A DNA stretch of 64,000 nt from Blastococcus aggregatus (GTDB taxonomy: Bacteria > Actinomycetota > Actinomycetes > Mycobacteriales > Geodermatophilaceae): contig NZ_OBQI01000004.1 of the NCBI RefSeq assembly GCF_900221005.1, positions 434,001-498,000 on the forward strand, read 5' to 3'. Under the pieces are notes generated by a model. The model saw only the letters and a program-made list of their open reading frames with translations. It was not told the DNA's origin and searched no databases. The translations under genes were made by a program, and so were the position numbers. How positions within the stretch are numbered: the first letter of the stretch is position 1; each line of letters starts with the position of its first letter. This document shows positions 6,679 through 15,592 of the stretch, one piece after another.

Positions 6679-9177
6679 TCACCCGGTCACCTGTTTGAGT
6701 CCGACCCAGGATCCGGCGGCGTGCTTGACGTTGGTCTCGGTGGCGAATAGGTAGCGCCATTCGGCTTCGACTTCGCCGCTGTCGTTGACGTGCCGGACCC
6801 AGCGTTCGGCTGCTTCCTTCTTCGCCAGGACGTCCTTGTCGTTGGCTCGGACGTCAGCCTTGCCTTCGATGAGCCAGTGAACGCCATCGGTGTCGATGGC
6901 GATGAAGTCCGGGATGTACCGCTGGTTGGCGCCGTAGTTTAGGTAGGCGCCGTAGTGGGGCAGGACGCGGACCCACCAGGTGATCTCGGGGGCGGAGTCG
7001 AGCAGGTCGGCGAGCCGGTATTCGGTGCTGTAGGCGTCGAAGGCGGCTGCGGGCAGGATGCTCTTGGTCCAGCCGGTGTAGGGCTTGCCGGGGACGAACG
7101 TGGCCGCGTTCTGGACGGTGTACCGGTCGAGGGTCTCGGTGATCGACGGCAGGGTGCTGGGCGGGTAGCCGATCGACTCGATCTTCTCGACGATGCCGCT
7201 GGGCCGGTTCTTGTGCTTCTCCCGGACCAGGTGGAGGAACGCGTCGGTAGCCGCCTGGACTCGGCGCTGTGACCACTCAGCCGTCTCGGGATCGTCGACT
7301 CCGGCTCCGGCGAGGAACGCCCGGATGAGGCGCCGGACGGCGTTCTTCTCCTTCGTCTCAGGAATGACGAGGCCGCTACTGAGGACCTTGCCGGTCATCT
7401 CGGTGATGAGATCGACGACCGGCAACATCTCCTGGCTGGCGGCGATGTCTTCGGCCTGCTTGCGCGGCGTCACGTCGATCGCTTCCCCGCGTCGCTCGGC
7501 GACGAGACCGACCCGGTCGAGCGGGCTGGCGATCTCCGACCGGTAGTTCAGCCCACGGACGCGGGCATCGTCATCGGCGACGTCAGAGAGGGTGAACGGC
7601 TGCGGCTGGATCTGCTTGTCCAGGCGCGGGAAGAGGATCCGGGGAGCGTCGGAGCGCGGGCTCATGTCCTGCTGCAGCAGCAGTACGGCAGCCTCAGCCT
7701 CCTGGGCGCGGTCCTCGAACTCCTGGAAGACGAGACCGATGCTGCCCTCGCTGTCGGCGGCGCTGGCACCTGCGATGGTCAACTGGCCGGTGCCGACGAT
7801 CCCGTCGACGCGGGTCACCTGATCGGCGGCCTGGCCATCGTTCGGGAGGGCGAGGTTCTCGCCGCCGGTGATGCTGGCTGTGCCGCTGACCTGGCCGGTG
7901 GAGGACTCGGCGACCACCTTCTCGGCGCGTTCCTTGAACGTCGCTTCCAGCAGCGCGCGGGCATTGGCGAGCAGGTCGTGGAAGCGCCGGTGTGAGAGGA
8001 CCTCGACGCTGTCGAGCATCGGGACGCCGGTGCGGGAGCCGAACGGCAGGCGCAGGCCCCGGCCGAGGATCTGCTCGGACAGCGCCTGGGACTCCAGTGC
8101 GCGGAGGGCGCAGATGACGTAGATGTTCTTGACGTCCCAGCCTTCCTTGAGCATCTGCACGCTGACGATGGCCCGGACCGGGCTGGCGGGGTCTTCCACC
8201 TTGTCGAGAGCGGCGAGGGACTCGTCGGGGGACTCGCTGGTGACGACGAGGACGGCCTCATCGGAGCCGAGCATGTCCGGACCGCGCAGTTCGGAGGCGA
8301 CCTCGTTGGCGTCGTCGATGCTCTCGCAGACGACGAACATGACTGGGTTGACCGGGTCGCAGTCCTGCTTGGCGCAGTACGCGACGAGAGCCTCGCGCTT
8401 GCGCTCCAGGAGCAGGAGGCCGTCGGCTAACTGGCGGCGCAGCGTGACCTGGCCGTCCTTCCGGGCCACCAGGACCGGGATCTTCACGTAGCCGTCGGCG
8501 ATGGCCGCGGCGAGCGGATAGTTGTAGATGATCTGGTCGTCGGTGGTGTTCTCCGACGGGGTGGCCGTGAGCCCGATGAGCGCGAGCGGCTTGAGGTCCT
8601 TGACCGCGGCGGTGAACGCCTTGGCGTTCTTGCCGAAGTAGACGTGGTGCTCGTCGGCGATCACGACGAGGTCTGACACCTGCTGGAGGTGCTCGTAGAG
8701 GCTGCCGCCGAGGTTCTCGTCGTGCTCGCGGACCTTGCGGGAGGTGTTCTGCGTGGGCTTGATCAACTGCTGGACGTTGAAGACGAACACCTTGAGGCGG
8801 GTGTCGTCAGCCAGGGCGTGCGCGACCGCGCCACGGTCGAAGTCCTCACTCGTGATGACGAGCGGGTTTGACTCCAGCCCGTTCACGTACTTCGCGTGGC
8901 CGGGGGTGAAGTTGTTGACGGTCTTCCCGAAGACCGTCGTCCCTGGGGTGACGATCAGGATGTTCCGGACCCCGGACTCGTACAGGTAGTCCACGAGGGC
9001 TGCCGCGATGTAGGTCTTGCCGACGCCGGTAGCCAGATCGCAGACGCCGTCGAGCGGTTCGTCGGCCTCATCCAGGCGTCGGGCGACGGCTTCCAGGGCG
9101 GCCTTGTTGGGGGCGCGCAACTGGAGCCGCGCTGCGACCTCTTCGATGAGGTCGGTGTCCATGGGGAGGAGGGTCAT
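6679..9177 (-). CDS. res: Type III restriction enzyme, helicase/nuclease subunit Res
   Basis: An 832-aa protein with an SF2 helicase core: Walker A TGVGKTY near residue 50, a DEHH box in IADEHHVYF, and a C-terminal nuclease motif PDFIAIDTDGVHWLIEGK that matches the PD...D/EXK site of EcoP1I/EcoP15I Res. With Mod it should cut unmodified DNA after ATP-driven translocation. Its ATG overlaps the mod stop codon (ATGA), so the subunits are translationally coupled. The length is a little shorter than EcoP15I Res, and all key motifs are present. Confidence 0.92.
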   Translation of the reverse strand: MTLLPMDTDLIEEVAARLQLRAPNKAALEAVARRLDEADEPLDGVCDLATGVGKTYIAAALVDYLYESGVRNILIVTPGTTVFGKTVNNFTPGHAKYVNGLESNPLVITSEDFDRGAVAHALADDTRLKVFVFNVQQLIKPTQNTSRKVREHDENLGGSLYEHLQQVSDLVVIADEHHVYFGKNAKAFTAAVKDLKPLALIGLTATPSENTTDDQIIYNYPLAAAIADGYVKIPVLVARKDGQVTLRRQLADGLLLLERKREALVAYCAKQDCDPVNPVMFVVCESIDDANEVASELRGPDMLGSDEAVLVVTSESPDESLAALDKVEDPASPVRAIVSVQMLKEGWDVKNIYVICALRALESQALSEQILGRGLRLPFGSRTGVPMLDSVEVLSHRRFHDLLANARALLEATFKERAEKVVAESSTGQVSGTASITGGENLALPNDGQAADQVTRVDGIVGTGQLTIAGASAADSEGSIGLVFQEFEDRAQEAEAAVLLLQQDMSPRSDAPRILFPRLDKQIQPQPFTLSDVADDDARVRGLNYRSEIASPLDRVGLVAERRGEAIDVTPRKQAEDIAASQEMLPVVDLITEMTGKVLSSGLVIPETKEKNAVRRLIRAFLAGAGVDDPETAEWSQRRVQAATDAFLHLVREKHKNRPSGIVEKIESIGYPPSTLPSITETLDRYTVQNAATFVPGKPYTGWTKSILPAAAFDAYSTEYRLADLLDSAPEITWWVRVLPHYGAYLNYGANQRYIPDFIAIDTDGVHWLIEGKADVRANDKDVLAKKEAAERWVRHVNDSGEVEAEWRYLFATETNVKHAAGSWVGLKQVTG

Positions 9178-10820
9178 TGGGCTGCCTTCCCGTGAGAGCG
9201 CACGCGGAGCAGGTCTCGCGGTGCGGTGCGCAGGCGACTGCCCGGTGACAGGGTCCTGAGCCGGTCCTGGGCGTCTTCGGTCGCGGCTTTCGCCACTAGG
9301 GTGAGGCGCTCGCCGTCGGCGAGGTGGGAGACGAGGAAGTCGACCTCGGTGTCTCCGGCGACCCCGTCTACGACGGCCAGCCGCATGCGGCCTTTCCGTC
9401 CGCTGAACGGGCGGCTCTCCGCGCCGAGGCGCTCGTAGCCCAACTGTGCACAGACGGCCTCAGCGAAGGCGCCGTTGGTGGCCCACTCGGCGAGCAGGAT
9501 GCCGCCGTCCTCGTCGGCCTCGAACATCGACGGCCCGACCTCCATGACACGGAAGCCGCCGCCGCCCTGCCATCCGATCGATGCGGTAATGCCGCGGGGG
9601 TCCTCGTTGTTGACGACCTTCTCCAGGCGAGGACGCGTGTAGTCCGCCAGGTTCGTGGCGCTCAACTCTGAGGTGACCCATCGCCTGCCCATCTTGTGGG
9701 CGACCGCGGCAGTGGTTCCGGATCCGGCGAAGCAGTCCAGAACGATGTCACCGGGGTCGGTGGCGATGTGGATGACGCGCTCCAGTAGGCCCTCGGGCTT
9801 GGGCGTGGCGAACGCGGGCAGGTCGGGGAACATCTTGCGCAGGTGGTCGCGCTTGGCGGTCATGTTGCTGCCCACTTCGGAGGCGAGCCACAGGGAGCGA
9901 GGAACCACCCCGCCCTGCACCTCGGACAGGTAGCGCTTGACGATCGGCATACCGTCGCCGTCCTTGCCGAAGTACACGCGGTCCTCAGCCAGTGCACGGT
10001 CGAAGTTCTCCCGCGAGAACCGCCAGAAGACGCCCTTCGGCGGCACCACCGTCCGGCCAGACGGCAGCGCGACCTCGTAGCGCAGCGCGTCGGACCCGGA
10101 GCGAGCCGTGCTGTCTGCCCCTTGGAGCCACGGCCCCCGTGGGTCGTTGTCGGGATTGCGGTAGCGCTTCTCCTGCTCCGGCGTGCGCGGCAGGAGGTTG
10201 CGCTGCTTGCGCCAGATGCTCTTGTCCTTGGCGACGACCAGAATGTAGTCCTGCACGGTGCTGATGTCGGTGTCGTTGCGGCGGCCCGCGTCCGTCTCCC
10301 ACACGACCGTTCCGACGTAGTTCTGACGGCCGAAAACCTCATCCAGGATGACCCGGCAATAGGCCATTTCGGAGTCGTCGAGATGCAGCCACAGGCTGCC
10401 ATTGTCAGCGAGCAGTTCGTGGATCTGCGTAAGCCGGTCGCGCATCTGAGTGAGCCAGACGCTGTGTTCGACAGCATCGTTGTAGTGCTCGAACATCTGC
10501 CCGGTGTTGAACGGCGGATCGATGTAGGCGAGTCGGACCTTGCCGCGGTATTCGGCCGCGAACTCCGGCAACTCCTTCAAGGACGTCAGCGCATGGAGGG
10601 CGTCACCGCGGATGAGCAGGTTGTCCTTGGCGCGCTCGGCGTCCTTGTGGGTCTCACCCACCGTGGCGATGTCGTGGAGCAGCCGGACCTCGCTGACACG
10701 GTAGTCATCCGGCGTCGTCCACTCGTAGGTGTCCTCGCCGTGCGAGAGCAGTCGCTGGTCCTTGTTGGTCCAGGTCAGTTCGAGTTGGCCCTTGAGGCGC
10801 TGGTTGCGGATCGTGCTCAC
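9174..10820 (-). CDS. mod: Type III DNA N6-adenine/N4-cytosine methyltransferase Mod
   Basis: A 548-aa protein read from the GTG at 10820, which follows GAGGA. The catalytic motif AYIDPPFNTG comes before the AdoMet-binding motif VLDCFAGSGTT, the order of beta-class amino-methyltransferases such as EcoP1I Mod. The central part between them is the likely target-recognition region. It is the first gene of the mod-res pair. The methylated sequence cannot be predicted. Confidence 0.92.
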   Translation of the reverse strand: MSTIRNQRLKGQLELTWTNKDQRLLSHGEDTYEWTTPDDYRVSEVRLLHDIATVGETHKDAERAKDNLLIRGDALHALTSLKELPEFAAEYRGKVRLAYIDPPFNTGQMFEHYNDAVEHSVWLTQMRDRLTQIHELLADNGSLWLHLDDSEMAYCRVILDEVFGRQNYVGTVVWETDAGRRNDTDISTVQDYILVVAKDKSIWRKQRNLLPRTPEQEKRYRNPDNDPRGPWLQGADSTARSGSDALRYEVALPSGRTVVPPKGVFWRFSRENFDRALAEDRVYFGKDGDGMPIVKRYLSEVQGGVVPRSLWLASEVGSNMTAKRDHLRKMFPDLPAFATPKPEGLLERVIHIATDPGDIVLDCFAGSGTTAAVAHKMGRRWVTSELSATNLADYTRPRLEKVVNNEDPRGITASIGWQGGGGFRVMEVGPSMFEADEDGGILLAEWATNGAFAEAVCAQLGYERLGAESRPFSGRKGRMRLAVVDGVAGDTEVDFLVSHLADGERLTLVAKAATEDAQDRLRTLSPGSRLRTAPRDLLRVRSHGKAAQ

Positions 10821-11246
10821 GAAGTCCTCGCGCCCGCCGTGGCCTGCTGCACTGTTCCGCCGTCCCTTCGAAGACCAAGCGCCTCCGCGGGCGCCCTGTA
10901 CAGGGGTATCGGCCGACGCAGGCCGCTCCTGTCCCTGATCATGCAGGCCGACTACGACAGTCCGCGGCCTGGTCCACTGGGGACTGATCCTCTCCCCGTC
11001 GAATGGCGGGGCCGTGGAGCAGCGTGGGCGCGCCGCGCTGCGACCCCGACCAGCGGAGCCCAGCGCGGCGGTTCGAGCCAACAACCCTGGCTCGAAGGTT
11101 CGGGCCGTCGGTCATCCGGTCCGAGCCCCCGCAAGGGTCCGAGGGCACTGTCATCCCCCTCGGGCCCGTAGTCGAGCCGACGACGCCGGTCCGACGGGCC
11201 GGACGGTATCCCAGGTCGCCGACACCGCGCGGCGTGAGCGTCGCGA
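10821..11246. other. Non-coding stretch between mod and the GTGCC-array gene, with a perfect hairpin
   Basis: No convincing gene is seen. A perfect 9-bp inverted repeat, TTCGAGCCA (11072-11080) and TGGCTCGAA (11088-11096), closes a 7-nt loop. It lies downstream of the 11247-11813 gene and upstream of mod, so it may terminate the former or bind a regulator. The mod promoter should lie in this stretch. Confidence 0.45.
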
Positions 11247-11813
11247 TCAGGCGGTGCGGGGCTGCTGCCTGGCTGGCGGACGTCGGGCCAGGTGGCGCGG
11301 GAGCACCTCGTCGTTGGCGATACCACTCTGGATGGCGGCGTCCAGTTCCTTGGCGCTCCACATGAGGTTGTCGAGCCAGACCGGATCGCGGCCCTCCTGC
11401 TGGAGGGCGTGGTAGTGGCGGGAGGCGCGGGCAATGTGCGTGGCCATGGCGGCGGCTCGGATCCCGATCTGCCGTAGCGCCTCCCTGGGCATCTGGACCA
11501 TGTCGTCCCGGACGACCGGGGTAGCCGGTGCGGCGGCGCGGGCCGCTTCGGCGGCTTCGCGCTCGGCTTGGCGGCGGAGCCGCTTCAGCAGCGGGTTGCG
11601 CTGCCGGAGGTGGTCGGGGCAGTAGGCCGATGTCGGGCCAGGTGCGGCGCTGGTGTCGCAGCAGCGACACCAGCGGGTGCCGTCGGCGGCGACGCGGGCG
11701 AGGACGGTGCGGCGCCCGATCTCCTCCAGCGACTGGACCGGGGCGTCTGGCGACGGTCGGGAGTCGAGTGGCGTGGAGGTGTCGAGCGGGACACCGGCCT
11801 GCCTGATCGTCAC
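11247..11813 (-). CDS. Hypothetical zinc-finger protein
   Basis: About 188 aa from a GTG at 11813 preceded by AAAGGA. The N-terminal part is proline-rich. A cysteine/histidine cluster (CRCC, then CPDH about 15 residues later) suggests a zinc site, and it is followed by a very basic helix with many Arg, Glu and Ala residues. The remainder is helical. Family not recognised. The phased GTGCC array lies immediately upstream, so this protein or its divergent neighbour may bind it. Confidence 0.6.
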   Translation of the reverse strand: MTIRQAGVPLDTSTPLDSRPSPDAPVQSLEEIGRRTVLARVAADGTRWCRCCDTSAAPGPTSAYCPDHLRQRNPLLKRLRRQAEREAAEAARAAAPATPVVRDDMVQMPREALRQIGIRAAAMATHIARASRHYHALQQEGRDPVWLDNLMWSAKELDAAIQSGIANDEVLPRHLARRPPARQQPRTA

Positions 11814-11850
11814 CGTGCGGGTCCTTTCGTCGTTTCCGTCCGGCTTCGTC

Positions 11851-12050
11851 GAGTGCCAGCGAGTGCCGTCGAGTGCCACTTCGGCCAGTTGTTGGACGGT
11901 CCGCAGCCCCTTCTCCCCCGAAATGGCCACCTGATCTCCGGATTTGTTGGTCGCTGACTTCCGTCCGAGCACGCGCTTGGGTGGTCGGGTGCCATCAAGT
12001 GCCATCGGTCGCGTGTGGCGCCGGACGGTCCACGCGGCACTCGATGGCAC
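11851..12050. repeat. Helically phased GTGCC repeat array
   Basis: Seven copies of GTGCC lie in three clusters with exact 10-bp steps. Three are at 11853, 11863 and 11873 and two at 11989 and 11999, all on the plus strand; two are on the minus strand at 12036 and 12046. Extended units read (A/G)AGTGCCATC. One copy per helical turn places all sites of a cluster on the same DNA face, as in iterons, partition sites or cooperative operators. The array fills the 323-bp space between two divergent cargo genes. Confidence 0.65.
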
Positions 12051-12136
12051 TTTCGCCGGTACGTGTCTGATCCGGGCGATTTCCTGTTGGCCGTCAGCAA
12101 TCCCGCTGGCTTCACGAAGACGCAGGAGCAGACCTG

Positions 12137-12814
12137 ATGAAGAAGTTCACGACCCGCGACGGATTGCCGTTCACGTTCGAACTGGCCCGCACCGAGATGC
12201 CGGTCGTCGACGGCAGCCACCTCGGGCGCTATTGGCTGTTCACGCTGGTGGACATCCACTTGGGCGTGGTCATCGACGCCACGGTCGGCAACCCCGCGAT
12301 GTGTTACCCGCCGGAGGACGGGTCGATCTGGGAGTTGCTGGACTTTATCGGGGAGGACACCGAACTGCTGACAATCAGCATTCCGGACGCCTCGGTGCTA
12401 AGCGACGACGAGTTGGCCGCCCTGCCCTGGGGTGAGGAGATCCGCGTCGTCCGTCGCAGCCCGGATGCACGTCTGCACCCGGTGCACGAGGCGGCGATCG
12501 GTGTGCTGCTGAGTGGACCCGACGTGCACGCCGACCCGCCGGCGTTCGACGCCTGGTTCGAGCATGCGCTGGAGGAACTTCAATCGTACAGCCAGTTCGA
12601 GCACACCTTCGGCGAGCGCGGTGCTGTCGGCTACATCCCGGACGCCTCGTACCAGCAGTCCAGGACAGGAGACGCGGACAACCCGCACAGCGGGCACGAC
12701 TTCGACCCGTGGTGCTGCGGGCTGGCGCGGCTTCAGGCGCTCCAGGCGCCGCGTCCGACCGCGGCTTCGCCGAGCGAAGCGCTACTTCCCTCTTACGGCG
12801 AGAACAACGCCTGA
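12137..12814 (+). CDS. Hypothetical protein upstream of the transposition operon
   Basis: A 225-aa acidic soluble protein with a clear AGGAG before the ATG. It contains many Asp and Glu residues and an FGERGAVGYIPDASYQQSR block, with no membrane segment or known motif. I do not recognise it. It is divergent from the zinc-finger gene across the phased repeat array and reads towards the transposition genes, so it may be the first gene of that operon or an independent cargo gene. Confidence 0.65.
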   Translation: MKKFTTRDGLPFTFELARTEMPVVDGSHLGRYWLFTLVDIHLGVVIDATVGNPAMCYPPEDGSIWELLDFIGEDTELLTISIPDASVLSDDELAALPWGEEIRVVRRSPDARLHPVHEAAIGVLLSGPDVHADPPAFDAWFEHALEELQSYSQFEHTFGERGAVGYIPDASYQQSRTGDADNPHSGHDFDPWCCGLARLQALQAPRPTAASPSEALLPSYGENNA

Positions 12815-13251
12815 TGATGGCCAATATCAGCAGTCCGCTGGGCTCCGGTCCCGACGGCGAAGCAGTGCCGGGGATCTACCTCTTCGGGGGGACGCCTCCT
12901 CCTGGGGACACTGCCGAGGCTGCACCGGACTCTTACTCTGCGCCTCAGTTCGAGGCCGATATTGAGACGGAGAGGAGGCACGGCAATGCGATCAACAGGG
13001 TTCTTGCGCTGGTTTCGCATTCGCATGGGCGGGCTCATACCCCTGCCCTGACGCCTCCCTATTCGCCTGATCAGTCAGGTCAGGGGCGCCCAACCGTCAA
13101 TCTGAGCGGAGCGCCCATGACCACCCATAGGAACAACGCAACCCCTACCGCGCTGCGGCTGCCGGTAACCGGCACAGCCACCCAGCGTGTGCGCTGCCAT
13201 GCGCAGTTTTCGAAGGTCGAGCCGACCTTCGTGCTCGGGGCCCGGGCATGA
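12814..13251 (+). CDS. Possible small coupled gene before the TnsA-like gene
   Basis: An open frame of 145 codons. Its ATG overlaps the previous stop codon (TGATG) and its TGA overlaps the next start (ATGA), the same coupling used across the operon. However, codon choice is poor in G/C at third positions compared with neighbours. The stretch also contains inverted repeats: arms 13045-13052 with 13079-13087, the palindrome GCCGGTAACCGGC at 13161-13173, and a hairpin at 13211-13231. It may therefore be a leader or regulatory region rather than a gene. Confidence 0.35.
   Translation: MMANISSPLGSGPDGEAVPGIYLFGGTPPPGDTAEAAPDSYSAPQFEADIETERRHGNAINRVLALVSHSHGRAHTPALTPPYSPDQSGQGRPTVNLSGAPMTTHRNNATPTALRLPVTGTATQRVRCHAQFSKVEPTFVLGARA
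13211..13231 (+). promoter_or_regulatory. Perfect dyad ahead of the transposition nuclease gene
   Basis: CGAAGGTCG and CGACCTTCG are perfect 9-bp arms around the trinucleotide AGC, ending 16 bp before the ATG at 13248. It could be an operator for the HTH protein encoded last in the operon or an RNA hairpin that limits transposase translation. Both are inference. Confidence 0.55.
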
Positions 13252-13868
13252 CCGCCCGGCACGTAACGGCAGCACGCCTGCACGGCAGCGGGTCGACCTC
13301 GGCCTCGAAGACGACCGGCGACGTGCGGCCCGGAATGAGCACCTGGCACGTGGCGATCGGCTCACTGGTTCACCAGTGCGCGGGCGCGCTCGCCGAGCAC
13401 CGCGGCGAGCAGTCGGGGGTGATCGCGCAGCGGGCGACCGAGTGGGTGAACTCGGCTGCCCGGGACACCAGGGTGTTCGGCAACCTGGCGAAGGCCCGCG
13501 CTCAGATCACCTCTCTTGCCTGCGCCTACCTGCACCGGTACGCGCCGGACGCGGACGCCGACTACCTCGGTGCCGAGATTCCGTTCGATGGCGGGCGGGT
13601 CGACCTCGTCTGGTCGATCCCTGGTCTTGGGGTCGTCATCGACGAGTTGAAGACGACCGCGTGGGTGCGCCTGAACGTGGACGCCTCGATGCTCGCGCAA
13701 CCGCAGCGGTACCGGGAGTTCGGCGTGCAGAAGTGGGGCTCCGGGTTCGCCGGGGTCCGGTTCCTTCCCCTGCGGAATCCCGGCGAGGCCCGCTTCATCA
13801 GCGCCGACGGAGAGGTGCACCGGCTCACCGACTCCCCTGCCGCGACCGTGCGGAAGGACGCGGCATGA
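13248..13868 (+). CDS. TnsA-like PD-(D/E)XK endonuclease of the transposon
   Basis: A 206-aa protein. The catalytic pattern is D119 in GGRVDLVW, then E133 and K135 in IDELKTT, a PD-(D/E)XK nuclease core of RecB/Cas4 style. Its place directly before the DDE transposase and ATPase genes matches TnsA of Tn7, which cuts the 5' ends for cut-and-paste transposition, although overall it looks more like RecB-type nucleases. The first 30 residues are poorly structured, and an ATG at 13335 is an alternative start. The stop overlaps the next ATG by 4 bases. Confidence 0.75.
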   Translation: MTARHVTAARLHGSGSTSASKTTGDVRPGMSTWHVAIGSLVHQCAGALAEHRGEQSGVIAQRATEWVNSAARDTRVFGNLAKARAQITSLACAYLHRYAPDADADYLGAEIPFDGGRVDLVWSIPGLGVVIDELKTTAWVRLNVDASMLAQPQRYREFGVQKWGSGFAGVRFLPLRNPGEARFISADGEVHRLTDSPAATVRKDAA

Positions 13869-15592
13869 CCCACACCGAGAAGGACGCGGTCGTGCGCGCT
13901 GCGCTGTCCTACCAGTCGACCTACGGCGGAGTCCTGCCGAACTTCGCCGTCGAGCAGATCGCCTCGCACGCGGCGATCACGCCGCGGACTCTGCGCCGCT
14001 GGGTCGCCGACTACCAAGCGCAGACCGCCGAGCGCGACGCTGCGATGAGCGCGGCGAACACGCCACGGACGGTCGACCCGCGGCGGCAGGACGACAAAGA
14101 CGGCCCGTTCCAGATCAACGAGACTCACCTGACGGCCATCAGGTCTGTGCTGAATCGGAAGGAAGCGCACGCTCTTCTGTGGCCTGAGGAGGACTCCCCC
14201 GGGCGGATCTCCTACACGACGTTCACGCGGGCCTTCAAGAACCTGCCCCCGAGCATCCGCGAGGGCATTCTGCATGGCTGGGACGCGATGGGACGGCACC
14301 AGGTGTACCTGTCGATGACCGCTCCGCACCGGAACCACACCTGGCACCTGGACTGGACCCAGGCCGACGTATGGGTGAGCCTGCCGCGCGGTCAGGTGGT
14401 GCGCCCCTGGATCGGCATCGTCCGCGACAACGCCACCTCGATGCGCCTGGCCGCGGTGGCGTACGTGGGCCGCCCGAACGAGGACGCGATGTGTGATCTG
14501 CTCGCGACGGCAGCCACCACCCGCGAGTACGTCCTGGACGGTGAAACGATCCTGGTTGGCGGGCTGCCCGTGCAACTGGTGCTCGACAACGCCCGGGAGC
14601 ACTTCGCGGAGGCCGTGACCCGCGGGGCGGTCATGCTCGGTGTCGTCGTGGCACCGACGAAGGCGTTCTACAAGCACCAGAACGGTCCGGCCGAGTCCAC
14701 GTTCAGTGGCCTGAACAAGCAACTACTGGCAGGGCTGCCCGCCTACACCAAGGGCGGCAACGGCGATGATGGAAAACCGCTGCTCTGTCCGGACACCCCA
14801 GACAAGATCGACCCGGACACGATCCTCACCATCGAGGACCTGCAACAGCGTCTCGACGGCTGGCTCGTGGAGAAGAACACCACGGGCCGGGTGCACCGCC
14901 TGGGCGACCAGTTCCCCATCGTTGCCTGGCAGGACGACCCCACCGAGATCCGCCCCGTCGCCGTCGAGACAGTGCGCGCCATGATGATGCGCGCCTCGTT
15001 CAACCGGGCGATCAACGGCGAAGGCATCCGGTTCCGCGGCGTCGACTACCTCGCACCTGAGTTGAACGCCTACCGGGAGAAGGGCTTCAAGGTCACCGTC
15101 CGGTACCTGGCCCGCGAGACCCGATTCATCGAGGTCTTCGACGGCGACACGTGGGTCTGCCGCGCGTACGACCGGAGGCTACTGACGGAGACACAGCGTC
15201 AGGCCATCCTCCGCAACCGCGAGCGAGACCTCGACCTCCTCAAGCGCGTCAACGCCGCCGCCGTCCAGGACCGCATTCACCGGAACGCCACCGGCGACGA
15301 CACCGCCGCCTACGACGGCGACATCGACCCAGACGTGCAGGAGGCGGTTGACGAGGCCATCGCCAACGTCACCGACCTCAACGCCCGCCGCGACCGCGGA
15401 CGCGGTGCAGAGACAGTGGAGCCGTCCGCGGCTCCACGGGTCGACCCCACGACGCCCCAGCGGACGAAGCGGTCAATCGCACCCTCTCGGACGAAGTCCG
15501 AGGAGAAGCGCCGCGACAAGAAGATCCAGGACGCCAAGGAGCGCATCAGCAAGCGCCCCGGCTCGAACTTTGGTGGCATCAATGACGACTGA
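13865..15592 (+). CDS. TnsB/TniA-like DDE transposase
   Basis: A 575-aa protein. An N-terminal helix-turn-helix region (about 35-50) precedes an integrase-type RNase H core with D163 (WHLDWTQ), D241 (LVLDNAREHF) and E277 (NGPAEST), giving the D-35-E spacing of the retroviral-integrase/Mu family. A Mu-type beta-barrel domain and a very basic C-terminus (about 520-565) follow; in related systems the tail contacts the ATPase. It should bind the end repeats and join 3' ends to target DNA. Confidence 0.93.
   Translation: MTHTEKDAVVRAALSYQSTYGGVLPNFAVEQIASHAAITPRTLRRWVADYQAQTAERDAAMSAANTPRTVDPRRQDDKDGPFQINETHLTAIRSVLNRKEAHALLWPEEDSPGRISYTTFTRAFKNLPPSIREGILHGWDAMGRHQVYLSMTAPHRNHTWHLDWTQADVWVSLPRGQVVRPWIGIVRDNATSMRLAAVAYVGRPNEDAMCDLLATAATTREYVLDGETILVGGLPVQLVLDNAREHFAEAVTRGAVMLGVVVAPTKAFYKHQNGPAESTFSGLNKQLLAGLPAYTKGGNGDDGKPLLCPDTPDKIDPDTILTIEDLQQRLDGWLVEKNTTGRVHRLGDQFPIVAWQDDPTEIRPVAVETVRAMMMRASFNRAINGEGIRFRGVDYLAPELNAYREKGFKVTVRYLARETRFIEVFDGDTWVCRAYDRRLLTETQRQAILRNRERDLDLLKRVNAAAVQDRIHRNATGDDTAAYDGDIDPDVQEAVDEAIANVTDLNARRDRGRGAETVEPSAAPRVDPTTPQRTKRSIAPSRTKSEEKRRDKKIQDAKERISKRPGSNFGGINDD

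Noticed and set aside
11065..11100. GGTTCGAGCC resembling a tRNA T-arm
   Set aside because: No acceptor, anticodon or D-arm sequences can be placed around it; it is better explained as one arm of the 11072-11096 hairpin.
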